From assembly GCF_022662475.1 (NCBI RefSeq), contig NZ_JAKNQQ010000001.1, positions 806,001 through 870,000 on the forward strand: a stretch of 64,000 nucleotides of DNA. Direction: 5' to 3'. Source of the stretch: Sphingomonas sp. TREG-RG-20F-R18-01. GTDB taxonomy: Bacteria; Pseudomonadota; Alphaproteobacteria; Sphingomonadales; Sphingomonadaceae. Positions 33,031 to 40,883 of the stretch are shown here, piece after piece. The stretch's first letter is position 1. Each line of letters opens with the position of its first letter. Position numbers and translations under genes: made by a program. Below the pieces are notes generated by a model. The model did not search any database and had not been told where the DNA came from. It saw nothing but the letters and a program-made list of their open reading frames with translations.

Positions 33031-34209
33031 GTGATCCATATCCTGCATCTTTCAGGGCACGCGCTCGGCTGGCTGGCGATCGTCGTGGCCGCGCTCGGCG
33101 TCGTCTATTCATCGGCCGCCGCGATCGTCTTCAAACGCTATTTCGCGAGCGCCACGCCCGCCCCGGTGCGCCACGAGGCGGTCACGCTGCTCAAGCCGCT
33201 CTATGGCGACGAGCCACGGCTGTACGACAATCTGGCGAGCTTTCTCACGCAGGAGCATCACGGCCCGGTCCAGCTGCTGTGCGGGATCCAGCGCAAGGAC
33301 GATCCGGCGATCCAGGTGGTCGCGGCGCTGAAGGCGGCCTATCCCGCCGCCGATATCGACCTGGTGCTCGACGGCACCGTCCACGGTGCGAGCGGCAAGC
33401 TTTCCAACCTCATCAACATGGAACCGTTCATCCGTCACGACACCGTCGTGCTGAGCGACAGCGACATCGCGGTGGCGCCCGATTATCTCGCGCAACTGCT
33501 CCGCGCGCTCGACGCGCCCGACATCGGACTCGTCACTTGCGTCTATGCCGGGCGCGGCGATACCGGCTTCTGGTCGCACTTCGGCGCGGCGGGGGTGAGC
33601 TACCAGTTCATGCTCGGCCTCGTCTTCGGAGTCGCGAACAAGCTGGCAGCACCCTGCATGGGATCGACGATCGCGATGACCCGCGAGACGCTCCGCCGGA
33701 TCGGCGGGTTCACGCGCTTCGCCGACAAGCTGGCGGACGATTATGCGATGGGCGAAGCGGTCCGCGAGCTCGGGCTCGAGATCGCGGTACCCGCAATGCT
33801 GGTCGACCATGCCTTTGACGAAACGAGCTTCGCGGCGCTGTGGCGCCACGAACTCCGCTGGGGCGCGACCGTCCGCGACGTCGCCTTCTGGCCCTATGTC
33901 GGGATCATCATCGGCCTGCCGCTCCCGGTCGCGGTTCTCGCGGTGCTGTACTGGCCGACGGTCGGGCTGATCCTGTGTGCGCTTGCGGTCGTTGCACGGT
34001 TGGTGGTTGTGCGGAACGTGAATGCGACTGTAGGGAGGCGCATCGCTCCGTGGTGGATGGCGCTGGCGCATGATGGCATGAGTTTTGCCCTTTATATCGC
34101 GAGCTTCTTCGTCCGATCGGTTGATTGGCGCGGCGCGACCCTTACAATGAAGAATGACGGCCGCATTGTTGCGGCGCACAAGATTCAGAATGCGGAGCAA
34201 CGGGCATGA
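33031..34209 (+). CDS. hpnI: Hopanoid glycosyltransferase HpnI
   Basis: The 392-residue membrane GT2 enzyme adds N-acetylglucosamine to bacteriohopanetetrol. It has an N-terminal membrane helix (about residues 9-30), the GT2 core with 'VTLLKPLYGDEPRLYDNL', 'VLSDSDIAVAPDYL' and 'GSTIAMTRETLRRIGGF', and C-terminal helices. It resembles ceramide glucosyltransferases, as HpnI does. The start is GTG at 33031 with GAGGGG upstream. It overlaps hpnJ by four bases (ATGA), and hpnI-J-K form one operon divergent from hpnA. Confidence 0.93.
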   Translation: MIHILHLSGHALGWLAIVVAALGVVYSSAAAIVFKRYFASATPAPVRHEAVTLLKPLYGDEPRLYDNLASFLTQEHHGPVQLLCGIQRKDDPAIQVVAALKAAYPAADIDLVLDGTVHGASGKLSNLINMEPFIRHDTVVLSDSDIAVAPDYLAQLLRALDAPDIGLVTCVYAGRGDTGFWSHFGAAGVSYQFMLGLVFGVANKLAAPCMGSTIAMTRETLRRIGGFTRFADKLADDYAMGEAVRELGLEIAVPAMLVDHAFDETSFAALWRHELRWGATVRDVAFWPYVGIIIGLPLPVAVLAVLYWPTVGLILCALAVVARLVVVRNVNATVGRRIAPWWMALAHDGMSFALYIASFFVRSVDWRGATLTMKNDGRIVAAHKIQNAEQRA

Positions 34210-35651
34210 TGCGGGCGCTTTTTCTCCAGGCGCCGTCTTTTGACGGTTACGACGGTGGCGCGGGTGCGCGCTACCAGATGAAGCGGGAGGTCAAATCCTT
34301 CTGGTATCCGACCTGGCTCGCGCAGCCGGCGGCAATGGTCGAAGGCTCCAAGCTGATCGACGCGCCTGCGCACGACCAGTCGTGGGACGACATCGCGCAT
34401 GAGTTCGACGATCGCGATCTCGTGATCCTCCACACCTCGACGCCGTCGTTCAACCAGGACATCCGCACCGCCGCGCTGATCAAGCAGCGCAACCCGCGGA
34501 TCCTGATCGGCTTCGTCGGCGCAAAGGTCGCGGTCGAGCCCGACAAGAGCCTTGCCGCCACCCCCGACGTCGATTTCGTCGCGCGCGAGGAATATGACTT
34601 CACGATCCTCGAGATCGCGCAGGGCAAGCCCTTGCGTGAAGTCGACGGCATCACCTGGCGCGATTCGGACGGCGCGTTCATCCGCAACCGCGACCGCGCG
34701 ATGATCGAGGATATGGACTCGCTGCCGATGGTCTCGCCGGTCTACAAGCGCGACCTGCAGATCGAAAAATATTTCGGCGGCTATCTGCTGCACCCGTACG
34801 TCAGCTTCTATACCGGACGCGGCTGCAAGAGCCGTTGCACCTTCTGCCTGTGGCCGCAGACGATCGGTGGGCACACCTACCGCTTCCGCTCGGTCGCCAA
34901 AGTGATCGAGGAAGTCGAGTACATCATCCGCGAGATCCCCGAGACCAAGGAGATCTTCTTCGACGACGACACGCTGACCGACAACCATGCGCGCGTCGAG
35001 GAACTTGCGATCGCGCTCGGCAAGCTTGGCTTCGGCAAGCCCGGCTTCAAGATGTCGTGGAGCTGCAACGCCAAGGCCAACGTCCCGCGCAAGACGCTCG
35101 AAGTGTTGAAAGCGAACGGCCTGCGCCTGCTGCTCGTTGGATACGAGAGCGGCAACCAGCAGATCCTGCACAACATCAAGAAGGGCCTGCGCACCGACGT
35201 CGCGCGGCAGTTCACCAAGGACTGCCATGAGCTTGGCGTGGTGATCCACGGCACCTTCATCCTGGGGCTCCCGGGGGAGACGCTCGAGACGATCGAGGAG
35301 ACGATCAACTACGCCAAGGAGATCGATCCGCACACGATCCAGGTGTCGCTCGCGGCACCCTATCCCGGCACATTCCTGTACAAGCAGGCGACCGAGAACG
35401 GCTGGTTCGACAATTCGCATGAATTGCTGACCGACGGCGGCAACCAGATCGCGCAGCTCAGCTACCCGCATCTGTCCTCGACGGTGATTTTCGACAAGGT
35501 CGAGGAGTTCTACAAGCGCTTCTACTTCCGCCCGTCGAAGATCTGGGAAATCGTCCGCGAGATGCTGACCGACTGGGACATGATGAAGCGCCGCCTGCGC
35601 GAAGGCGTCGAGTTCTTCGATTTCCTGCGGCGTCGCAAAGAGGCCGTGTAA
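34206..35651 (+). CDS. hpnJ: Hopanoid biosynthesis radical SAM protein HpnJ (cyclitol ether synthase)
   Basis: The 481-residue radical SAM enzyme has an N-terminal cobalamin-binding-like region. The cluster motif is C207-x3-C211-x2-C214 ('GCKSRCTFCLWPQ'). HpnJ contracts the glucosamine of BHT-glucosamine into the cyclitol ether group. The phrases 'FFDDDTLTDNHARVEEL' and 'GTFILGLPGETLET' are typical. It overlaps hpnI and is followed by a 65-residue protein and hpnK. Confidence 0.93.
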   Translation: MMRALFLQAPSFDGYDGGAGARYQMKREVKSFWYPTWLAQPAAMVEGSKLIDAPAHDQSWDDIAHEFDDRDLVILHTSTPSFNQDIRTAALIKQRNPRILIGFVGAKVAVEPDKSLAATPDVDFVAREEYDFTILEIAQGKPLREVDGITWRDSDGAFIRNRDRAMIEDMDSLPMVSPVYKRDLQIEKYFGGYLLHPYVSFYTGRGCKSRCTFCLWPQTIGGHTYRFRSVAKVIEEVEYIIREIPETKEIFFDDDTLTDNHARVEELAIALGKLGFGKPGFKMSWSCNAKANVPRKTLEVLKANGLRLLLVGYESGNQQILHNIKKGLRTDVARQFTKDCHELGVVIHGTFILGLPGETLETIEETINYAKEIDPHTIQVSLAAPYPGTFLYKQATENGWFDNSHELLTDGGNQIAQLSYPHLSSTVIFDKVEEFYKRFYFRPSKIWEIVREMLTDWDMMKRRLREGVEFFDFLRRRKEAV

Positions 35652-35675
35652 AGCAGCGCGTGTAAGGCTGGGGCA

Positions 35676-35873
35676 ATGACGACGCTGGCGCGGATGACGG
35701 TCAACGAGCGGCTGGAAGCGATGGGCCGGCTCGAGGAATGGAACAGGGCGGTCGAGGCGCGCGACCTCGACGCCATGGTCCTGCTGTTGCGCCGCGTCGC
35801 CGCGCCCGACCCGCGCCGGGTCGCGCAAGGCGTCCTTGCCGACCCCGCGTTTTACGGATTTGCCCCGAAATGA
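35676..35873 (+). CDS. Small protein between hpnJ and hpnK
   Basis: This 65-residue protein, 'MTTLARMTVNERLEAMGRLE' onward, is charged and predicted helical. It has no membrane segment, signal peptide or recognised family, and ends 'DPAFYGFAPK'. The start lies 24 bases after hpnJ, and the stop overlaps the hpnK start as ATGA. The overlap and codon use argue that it is real. Its position inside the hpnI-J-K transcript suggests a minor part in hopanoid tailoring, but this is inference. Confidence 0.7.
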   Translation: MTTLARMTVNERLEAMGRLEEWNRAVEARDLDAMVLLLRRVAAPDPRRVAQGVLADPAFYGFAPK

Positions 35874-36694
35874 AGACCGCGATCATCACTGCCGACGATT
35901 TCGGCGTCTCGCTCGAGGTCAACGCCGCGGTCGAGCAGGCGCACCGCGAGGGGATCCTGACCGTCACCAGCCTGATGGTCACGGGTGCCGCCGCAGAGGA
36001 CGCCGTAATGCGCGCACGGCGGACCCCGACGCTTGGCATCGGCCTGCACATCGCGCTTGCGGAGACGCCCCCGGCGCTGTCGCCGGCACAGATCCCCGAC
36101 CTGGTCGACGACGCGGGCCGGTTCCGCATCGAGTCGCTCCCCGTCGCGCTCGCGCTGGTCGGCAAGGCCTCGGTCCGTCGCCAGCTCGAGGCCGAGATCG
36201 ACGCGCAATTCGCTTTGTTCGAGGCGACCGGCTTGCGGCTCGACCACGTCAATTCGCACAAGCACATGCATCTCCACCCTGTGATCGCCGCGACCGTGCT
36301 CAAGGTCGGCAAGCGCCACGGCATGACCACCGTCCGCGCGCCGGTCGAGCCGCGCAATGTGCTGGCAAAGTTCGAAAAGGCGACCGGGCTCCATATCGCC
36401 AAGCCGTTCGCGCGCAGCGTCCAGCGCCGGATGCGTGGCGGCGGCATGAAGGTGCCCGACCATACGTTCGGCCTCGCCTGGTCGGGCGCGATGCATACCG
36501 AACGGCTGCGCGGCGTGCTGCGGCATCTTCCCGATGGCGTCAGCGAAGTGTATCTTCACCCGGCGACCGGACACTATCCACTGTCCGCCCCCGGCTATCA
36601 ATATGAAGCCGAGCTGGCGGCGCTGCTTGACCCGGTCGCTCGTGGCATCGTTACCGACACTCACATCCGACTGGCGCGTTTTGCCGATCTGTAA
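35870..36694 (+). CDS. hpnK: Hopanoid deacetylase HpnK (ChbG/YdjC family)
   Basis: The 274-residue carbohydrate deacetylase removes the acetyl group from N-acetylglucosaminyl-BHT made by HpnI. Metal-ligand motifs are 'ITADDFGVS' near residue 6 and 'DHVNSHKHMHLHP' near residue 122; 'VYLHPATG' is a third conserved element. The ATG at 35870 overlaps the upstream 65-residue gene by four bases. It is followed after 15 bases by the ferritin-like protein gene. Confidence 0.93.
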   Translation: MKTAIITADDFGVSLEVNAAVEQAHREGILTVTSLMVTGAAAEDAVMRARRTPTLGIGLHIALAETPPALSPAQIPDLVDDAGRFRIESLPVALALVGKASVRRQLEAEIDAQFALFEATGLRLDHVNSHKHMHLHPVIAATVLKVGKRHGMTTVRAPVEPRNVLAKFEKATGLHIAKPFARSVQRRMRGGGMKVPDHTFGLAWSGAMHTERLRGVLRHLPDGVSEVYLHPATGHYPLSAPGYQYEAELAALLDPVARGIVTDTHIRLARFADL

Positions 36695-36709
36695 ACCGGG
36701 AGAGCCCCG

Positions 36710-37606
36710 ATGAATTTCATTCCCAAGTCGATCGCGCCTGCAGGCCCCGCGCCCGGCGTCCGCATCAAGCTCGGCAGCCCCGAACACAAGACGCTGTTCT
36801 GCCGCACGATGCTCGACACGCACGATCCCTATCGCCCCGCGCTGATCGACTGGCCGGTGCTCGAACCCGAAACGCGCAACAAGATCGTCTCGCTGCCGAT
36901 CTGGGATATCGCCGTGGCCACGGAAGGCCGCGCGGGGATGAACGTCAAGACGTACGGCGAGCAGATCCACGATCCGCTGCTCCGCGACGCGATCGACATG
37001 AACGCGTATGAGGAAAGCCGCCACAAGATCGTGCTCGCGGACATGGTCACCTTCTACGGCATCGTCCTCCAGCCCGAGGAGGAATACAAACGCCCGCGCG
37101 ACCCCGAATTCGCGTTCATGCGGACGGGTTTTTCCGAGTGCATCGACAGCTTCTTCGGATTCGGCCTGTTCAAGGTCGCCGCCGACACCGGCTTCTTCCC
37201 GGAGGAACTGATCGACACGTTCGAGCCGGTGATGCGCGAGGAAGGCCGCCACATCCTGTTCTTCGTCAACTGGGTCGCGTGGCACCGTCGCAACATGCCG
37301 CTGTGGCGTCGCCCGTGGTTCGAGCTCAAGGTCTGGGCGGTGTGGATCGCGCTGATCTGGGAACGGATCGACATGGCCAAGGGCATGGGCGACGACAATA
37401 CCAAGGCACAGGAGAACAATTTCACGCTCAACGGCTCGAAGGAGCTCGGCGTCGAGATCGAATTCCCCGAACTGGCGGCGATCTGCCTCGCGGAGAACGA
37501 CCGGCGGCTGGCGGTCTATGACCCGCGGCTGATCCGGCCGAAGTTCGTGCCGGGGATGATCCGGCTGGTGCTGCGCTTCATGGGGAAGAAACCCGTTCGC
37601 GTCTGA
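36710..37606 (+). CDS. Ferritin-like diiron protein linked to hpnK
   Basis: The 298-residue soluble helical protein carries two candidate diiron motifs, 'YEESRHK' (about residue 101) and 'EEGRHILFF' (about 178), plus acidic helices around 'GFSECIDSFFGFGLF'. These fit the ferritin-like superfamily, which includes diiron oxidases and hydroxylases. It lies 15 bases after hpnK in the hpnI-J-K operon, so an oxidative step on the hopanoid or a related lipid is plausible. That is inference; no hopanoid diiron enzyme of this kind is known to me by name. Start ATG at 36710 follows GGGAGAG. Confidence 0.8.
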   Translation: MNFIPKSIAPAGPAPGVRIKLGSPEHKTLFCRTMLDTHDPYRPALIDWPVLEPETRNKIVSLPIWDIAVATEGRAGMNVKTYGEQIHDPLLRDAIDMNAYEESRHKIVLADMVTFYGIVLQPEEEYKRPRDPEFAFMRTGFSECIDSFFGFGLFKVAADTGFFPEELIDTFEPVMREEGRHILFFVNWVAWHRRNMPLWRRPWFELKVWAVWIALIWERIDMAKGMGDDNTKAQENNFTLNGSKELGVEIEFPELAAICLAENDRRLAVYDPRLIRPKFVPGMIRLVLRFMGKKPVRV

Positions 37607-37645
37607 GCGTTGCGGCCGATCCAAACGGTCGTTTGCCGCCCCGGA

Positions 37646-38758
37646 TCATCGTCGCAGCGTCTTCCCGAGCCATGCCGCCATGTCATCGAGCGGTTGGGCT
37701 GCGACCGGCGGCAGCGTATCGTTCTGCGCCGACGCCACCTCACCCAATGAATGGCCGAGCTTGGGATAAGCGATGAGCTTGACTCGCTGACGCACGGTCG
37801 GCTGGTGGACAAATGTAATCGCCGCGCCGGGATCGATCATCGAATCGTCCATGCCTTGAAGGATGAGGATCGGGGCATCGGTCGCCGGAAACGCGTCAGC
37901 GACACCTCGCAAGGCGCGCGCGGTCGATGACATGCCAAGCCCGCTGTTCGGCGAGTCGACATACCAGGATGCGATCACGGGATCGGCTTCGGCAAAGGTG
38001 ACACGTCCGTCGGCATTGCCGTCGAGCAGCGGATTGACCCGCTCACCGGGTCGAAACCCCTTGAACATTCTCACAAAAACGTGCGCGAGATCGCCGCCGG
38101 GGCCAGCGTCGGCGCGCGCGATCGCATCGCCGTCCAGTGCGCCGTCGACCGCGAAGCGTTCGAGATACGGCTTTCCGATCCGTAGATATTGCGCCTGCGC
38201 GACACGCGCGGGCGACTCGACTACCGGCGCCATCAGGACCAGGCCGCGCACCGAACGGTCGCCTGCGGCAACCGCCATCGCCACCGTCGTCCCCTCGCTC
38301 CAGCCGACCAGGCCAAGCGGCAGATCGCGCAGATCGGAACGGCCGCGGACGAAGGCGATCGCAGCACGGCCGTCAGCCGCCAGATCGACGCCGTTCAGCT
38401 GATCGAATTTCGCTCGATCGACGGTCGTCGGGCCGGAGACGTAGCGCTTGTTGTAGCGGAAGGAAACGAAGCCGGCGCAGGCAAGACGATCGGCCACCTG
38501 CAACATCGGTCGCGAGACGATCGTCCCCCCGACGCCCGCGATGGCGCCGTCCATGTCGGCGACGTCGGAACCGGCGAACAGGATGAGCACGCCACGCGCC
38601 GCCACGCCCGCAGGCGGCATTTCGACTTCGGCCGCGCTGCTGAATCCGGGAAGCGGCAACTGCGCTAATTGACGGCGCGGTGCGCAATCGCTCGCCCGCG
38701 CAGCCCCTCCGAGGCCGACCAGCATGGCAATCGCGATGACCCCGTAATACCTGCGCAT
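37646..38758 (-). CDS. Secreted alpha/beta hydrolase
   Basis: The 370-residue protein has a signal peptide (hydrophobic residues 7-20, then 'ARASDC'). An alpha/beta hydrolase domain follows, with nucleophile elbow 'GWSEGT' (Ser154), an acid region 'LILQGMDDSMIDP' and a late 'KLGHSLGE' histidine motif. It is probably a periplasmic esterase or peptidase-like hydrolase; substrate unknown. The ATG at 38758 is preceded by AGGAAAGGGTAGGGGG, a strong site that decides the start. It converges with the ferritin-like gene. Confidence 0.8.
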   Translation of the reverse strand: MRRYYGVIAIAMLVGLGGAARASDCAPRRQLAQLPLPGFSSAAEVEMPPAGVAARGVLILFAGSDVADMDGAIAGVGGTIVSRPMLQVADRLACAGFVSFRYNKRYVSGPTTVDRAKFDQLNGVDLAADGRAAIAFVRGRSDLRDLPLGLVGWSEGTTVAMAVAAGDRSVRGLVLMAPVVESPARVAQAQYLRIGKPYLERFAVDGALDGDAIARADAGPGGDLAHVFVRMFKGFRPGERVNPLLDGNADGRVTFAEADPVIASWYVDSPNSGLGMSSTARALRGVADAFPATDAPILILQGMDDSMIDPGAAITFVHQPTVRQRVKLIAYPKLGHSLGEVASAQNDTLPPVAAQPLDDMAAWLGKTLRR

Positions 38759-39101
38759 CCCCCTACCCTTTCCTGCCGTCATTCCGTTCGCGCGGCGTTG
38801 CACCGACATGTCTGCCAGCCCCCGGCGCGGTTCGCAATCGGCCCGCGTGCCTTGCGATCGGCGCGGAGCTTGCCGCGGCGGTGTCGCACCGGTGACCGTC
38901 GCGGCACCGCTTCGGGCCTTTGTGGCGTAGCGCGAGCCCATCCCCGCCCGATCCCGCGTACGGCATGCGATCCGCGCTTGATTGACTCGCACAAAGCCAC
39001 AAAGACACGAAGATGATGTGCGCACAGCCCGGCTGGTTCCACCCTGTTCCGATGAAGAATGCCGCTCCCCGGATCCGCGTCCCCAGCGGCACCGCCGCGC
39101 T
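38759..39101. other. Gene-free stretch upstream of hpnL
   Basis: These 343 bases lie between the start of the hydrolase gene and hpnL, and should contain the promoters of both. I see only a short AC-rich run (CACAAAGCCACAAAGACACG near 38991) and no convincing gene, hairpin or operator. The long frame that crosses it has no homology I recognise before the hpnL start. Confidence 0.6.
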
Positions 39102-40076
39102 ATGAGCCGCTCCGCGCGGATCGGGTTGCTGCTGGCCACGATCGTGGGGCTCGGCGTCGCGGTCGGTACCGTCGGCACGGTCGGGCTGCAGCAGGTGCTG
39201 CGGGCGATGGCGTCGATCGGCTGGATCGGCATGGCAAGCTTTACCCTGTGGTCGGTCGGCGTGCTCGCGCTCCTCGGCATGGCATGGCTCGCGGTCGCAC
39301 CGGGCCAGCCGGTCGAACGGCTCGGCTGGTTCGTCTGGGCGCGGACGACGCGCGAGGCGGCGACCGATATCCTGCCCTTCTCGCAACTGGGCGGGCTCGT
39401 CGTCGGTGCGCGCACGCTGGCGGCGTTCGGCGTGCCGCAACCGGTGATCTATGCCTCGATGATCGCCGACATGACGACCGAGATGGCGGCGCAGCTGATC
39501 TTCACCCTGTGCGGGGTCGGGATGCTGTTGCTGGTGCTGTCCGCGGCGCCGGTCCAGCAAGGGATCGTCCCGCTCGCGCTCGGTGGACTAGGCGCGATGG
39601 TGGCGCTGATGCTGTTGTTCGTCTTCGCGCAGAAGCCGATGCTCAGGCTCGCCGGCTCGCTCGGCGCGCGGATGTTGCCGGGGTCGGTCGCGGCGATGGC
39701 GGCGGTCCGCGCGGAACTCGACGCGATCTACCGTGCGCCGCGCCGCGTGATCGCGGCGTTCGTCTTCAACCTCGCGGCGTGGCTGGCGAGTGCCGCGGGC
39801 GCGTGGATCGCGCTGCGCTTCATGGGGTCGACCATGCCGCTGTGGGCGGTGCTGACGATCGAGGCGCTGATCTTCACGCTGCGCAGTGTCGCCTTCGCAA
39901 TTCCCGGCGCCGTAGGCGTGCAGGAGGCGGCCTATGTCCTGATCGGCCCGCTGTTCGGCCTGCCGCCTGCGCATGCGCTCGCGCTGTCGTTGCTCAAGCG
40001 CGCGCGGGACGTGATCATCGCGGTGCCCGCGCTGCTCGCGTGGCAGGTCGGCGAAGCGCGGCGGGTGGTTTCGTGA
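39102..40076 (+). CDS. hpnL: HpnL-type lysylphosphatidylglycerol synthase-like membrane protein
   Basis: The 324-residue polytopic protein has about eight membrane helices and the LPG synthase transmembrane-domain phrases 'ATDILPFSQLGGLVVGARTL', 'MIADMTTEMAAQ' and 'AIPGAVGVQEAAYVLIGPLF'. The last of these marks HpnL, a hopanoid-linked member thought to act in lipid flipping. The ATG at 39102 is where the homology begins, although the frame opens 40 codons earlier. It lies after the hopanoid IJK block. Confidence 0.85.
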   Translation: MSRSARIGLLLATIVGLGVAVGTVGTVGLQQVLRAMASIGWIGMASFTLWSVGVLALLGMAWLAVAPGQPVERLGWFVWARTTREAATDILPFSQLGGLVVGARTLAAFGVPQPVIYASMIADMTTEMAAQLIFTLCGVGMLLLVLSAAPVQQGIVPLALGGLGAMVALMLLFVFAQKPMLRLAGSLGARMLPGSVAAMAAVRAELDAIYRAPRRVIAAFVFNLAAWLASAAGAWIALRFMGSTMPLWAVLTIEALIFTLRSVAFAIPGAVGVQEAAYVLIGPLFGLPPAHALALSLLKRARDVIIAVPALLAWQVGEARRVVS

Positions 40077-40106
40077 GTGCATCAAATTGACGCGATACGC
40101 GCATTT

Positions 40107-40178
40107 CCGTTCGGGCCGAGCGAAGTCGAAGCCCACGGGCGCGGCGCTTGCCCTTCGACTTCGCTCAGGGCGAACGGG
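40107..40178. repeat. Palindromic repeat element, family F4
   Basis: Inverted arms contain GAGCGAAGTCGAAG (about 40118-40131) and CTTCGACTTCGCTC (about 40152-40165), with flanks CGTTCGGGCC and GGGCGAACGGG also complementary. This is the widespread 'CTTCGACTTCGCTCAGG' element of sphingomonads. It lies between hpnL and the ModE-like gene and could also end both convergent transcripts. Confidence 0.8.
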
Positions 40179-40196
40179 CGGTAAGGGTGCGGGTGC

Positions 40197-40580
40197 CTAT
40201 CCCTCCTCGCGCACCGGCGGCAGCGGCTCGTCCCGCAGCATCACCTCAAGTCCCGACAGCAATCCTTGCTGCGATGCCGCCGCCAGCCCCGTCTCGAGCG
40301 CGCGATACGCCCCCAGCACCTCGCGCCCGAGATCGGTCAAGGACGCACCCCGTCCCTGCCCGCCGCCCGCCACCGTCTCGACCAGTTTCTCGCACCAGCA
40401 GCGGTTCATGCTGTCGACCAGCAGCCAGCTGCGGCGATAGCTCATCCCCATGGCGCGGCCCGCAGCCGAGATCGACCCCTCGCGTGCGATCGCCTCGAGC
40501 AGGTCGGCCTTGCCCGGCCCCATCGCGAGCTCGTCGCCGCAATAGAGCTGGGCTTTGATCTTGAGCGGACCGACGCGCAT
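40197..40580 (-). CDS. ModE-like winged-helix DNA-binding protein
   Basis: The 127-residue protein matches the N-terminal LysR/ModE-type winged helix: 'KADLLEAIAREGSISAAGRA', then 'MSYRRSWLLVDSMNR', then 'GGGQGRGASLTDLGREVL'. It lacks the C-terminal molbindin (TOBE) domains of full ModE. The neighbouring gene encodes a separate molbindin, and the two genes overlap by one base (TAATG). A molybdate-responsive role is inferred from this pairing. No molybdate transporter genes are in the window. Confidence 0.85.
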   Translation of the reverse strand: MRVGPLKIKAQLYCGDELAMGPGKADLLEAIAREGSISAAGRAMGMSYRRSWLLVDSMNRCWCEKLVETVAGGGQGRGASLTDLGREVLGAYRALETGLAAASQQGLLSGLEVMLRDEPLPPVREEG

Positions 40581-40786
40581 TATTTCCCGATCAGGACGTC
40601 GCTCGCCTTGACGATGACGGTCACCGTGTCGCCGACCGCAAGCGCAAGGTCGCTGATCGCTTCGTTGGTGATGCTCGACGTGACGATCGTACCATTGCCG
40701 ATATCGACATGGACCGACCCGTTGACGGCACCGGCGTGCACCGCGGTGACCGTGCCCGAGATCTGGTTGCGCGCGCTGATCTTCAT
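40580..40786 (-). CDS. Molbindin (Mop / TOBE domain) protein
   Basis: The 68-residue protein is a single molybdenum-binding TOBE domain, with 'SARNQISGTVTAVHAGAVNG', 'ITNEAISDLALAVGDTV' and 'IVKASDVLIGK'. Molbindins form rings that store or buffer molybdate. AAGGAGAGTG precedes the ATG at 40786. It overlaps the ModE-like gene by one base and lies divergent from nadE. Confidence 0.92.
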   Translation of the reverse strand: MKISARNQISGTVTAVHAGAVNGSVHVDIGNGTIVTSSITNEAISDLALAVGDTVTVIVKASDVLIGK

Positions 40787-40883
40787 CGAAACACTCTCCT
40801 TCGTCGCCGCTCTATCACCGCGTGGGCGCGAGAGCCAATGCGCACCGGTGGCATCACATCCCAAACCCCGCTAAGCGCCGGAC

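Noticed and set aside
34185..35828. Long minus-strand frame opposite hpnJ
   Set aside because: It has the composition of an antisense shadow (Arg/Asp/Val-rich), has no start context, and would contradict the well-supported hpnI-J-K operon.
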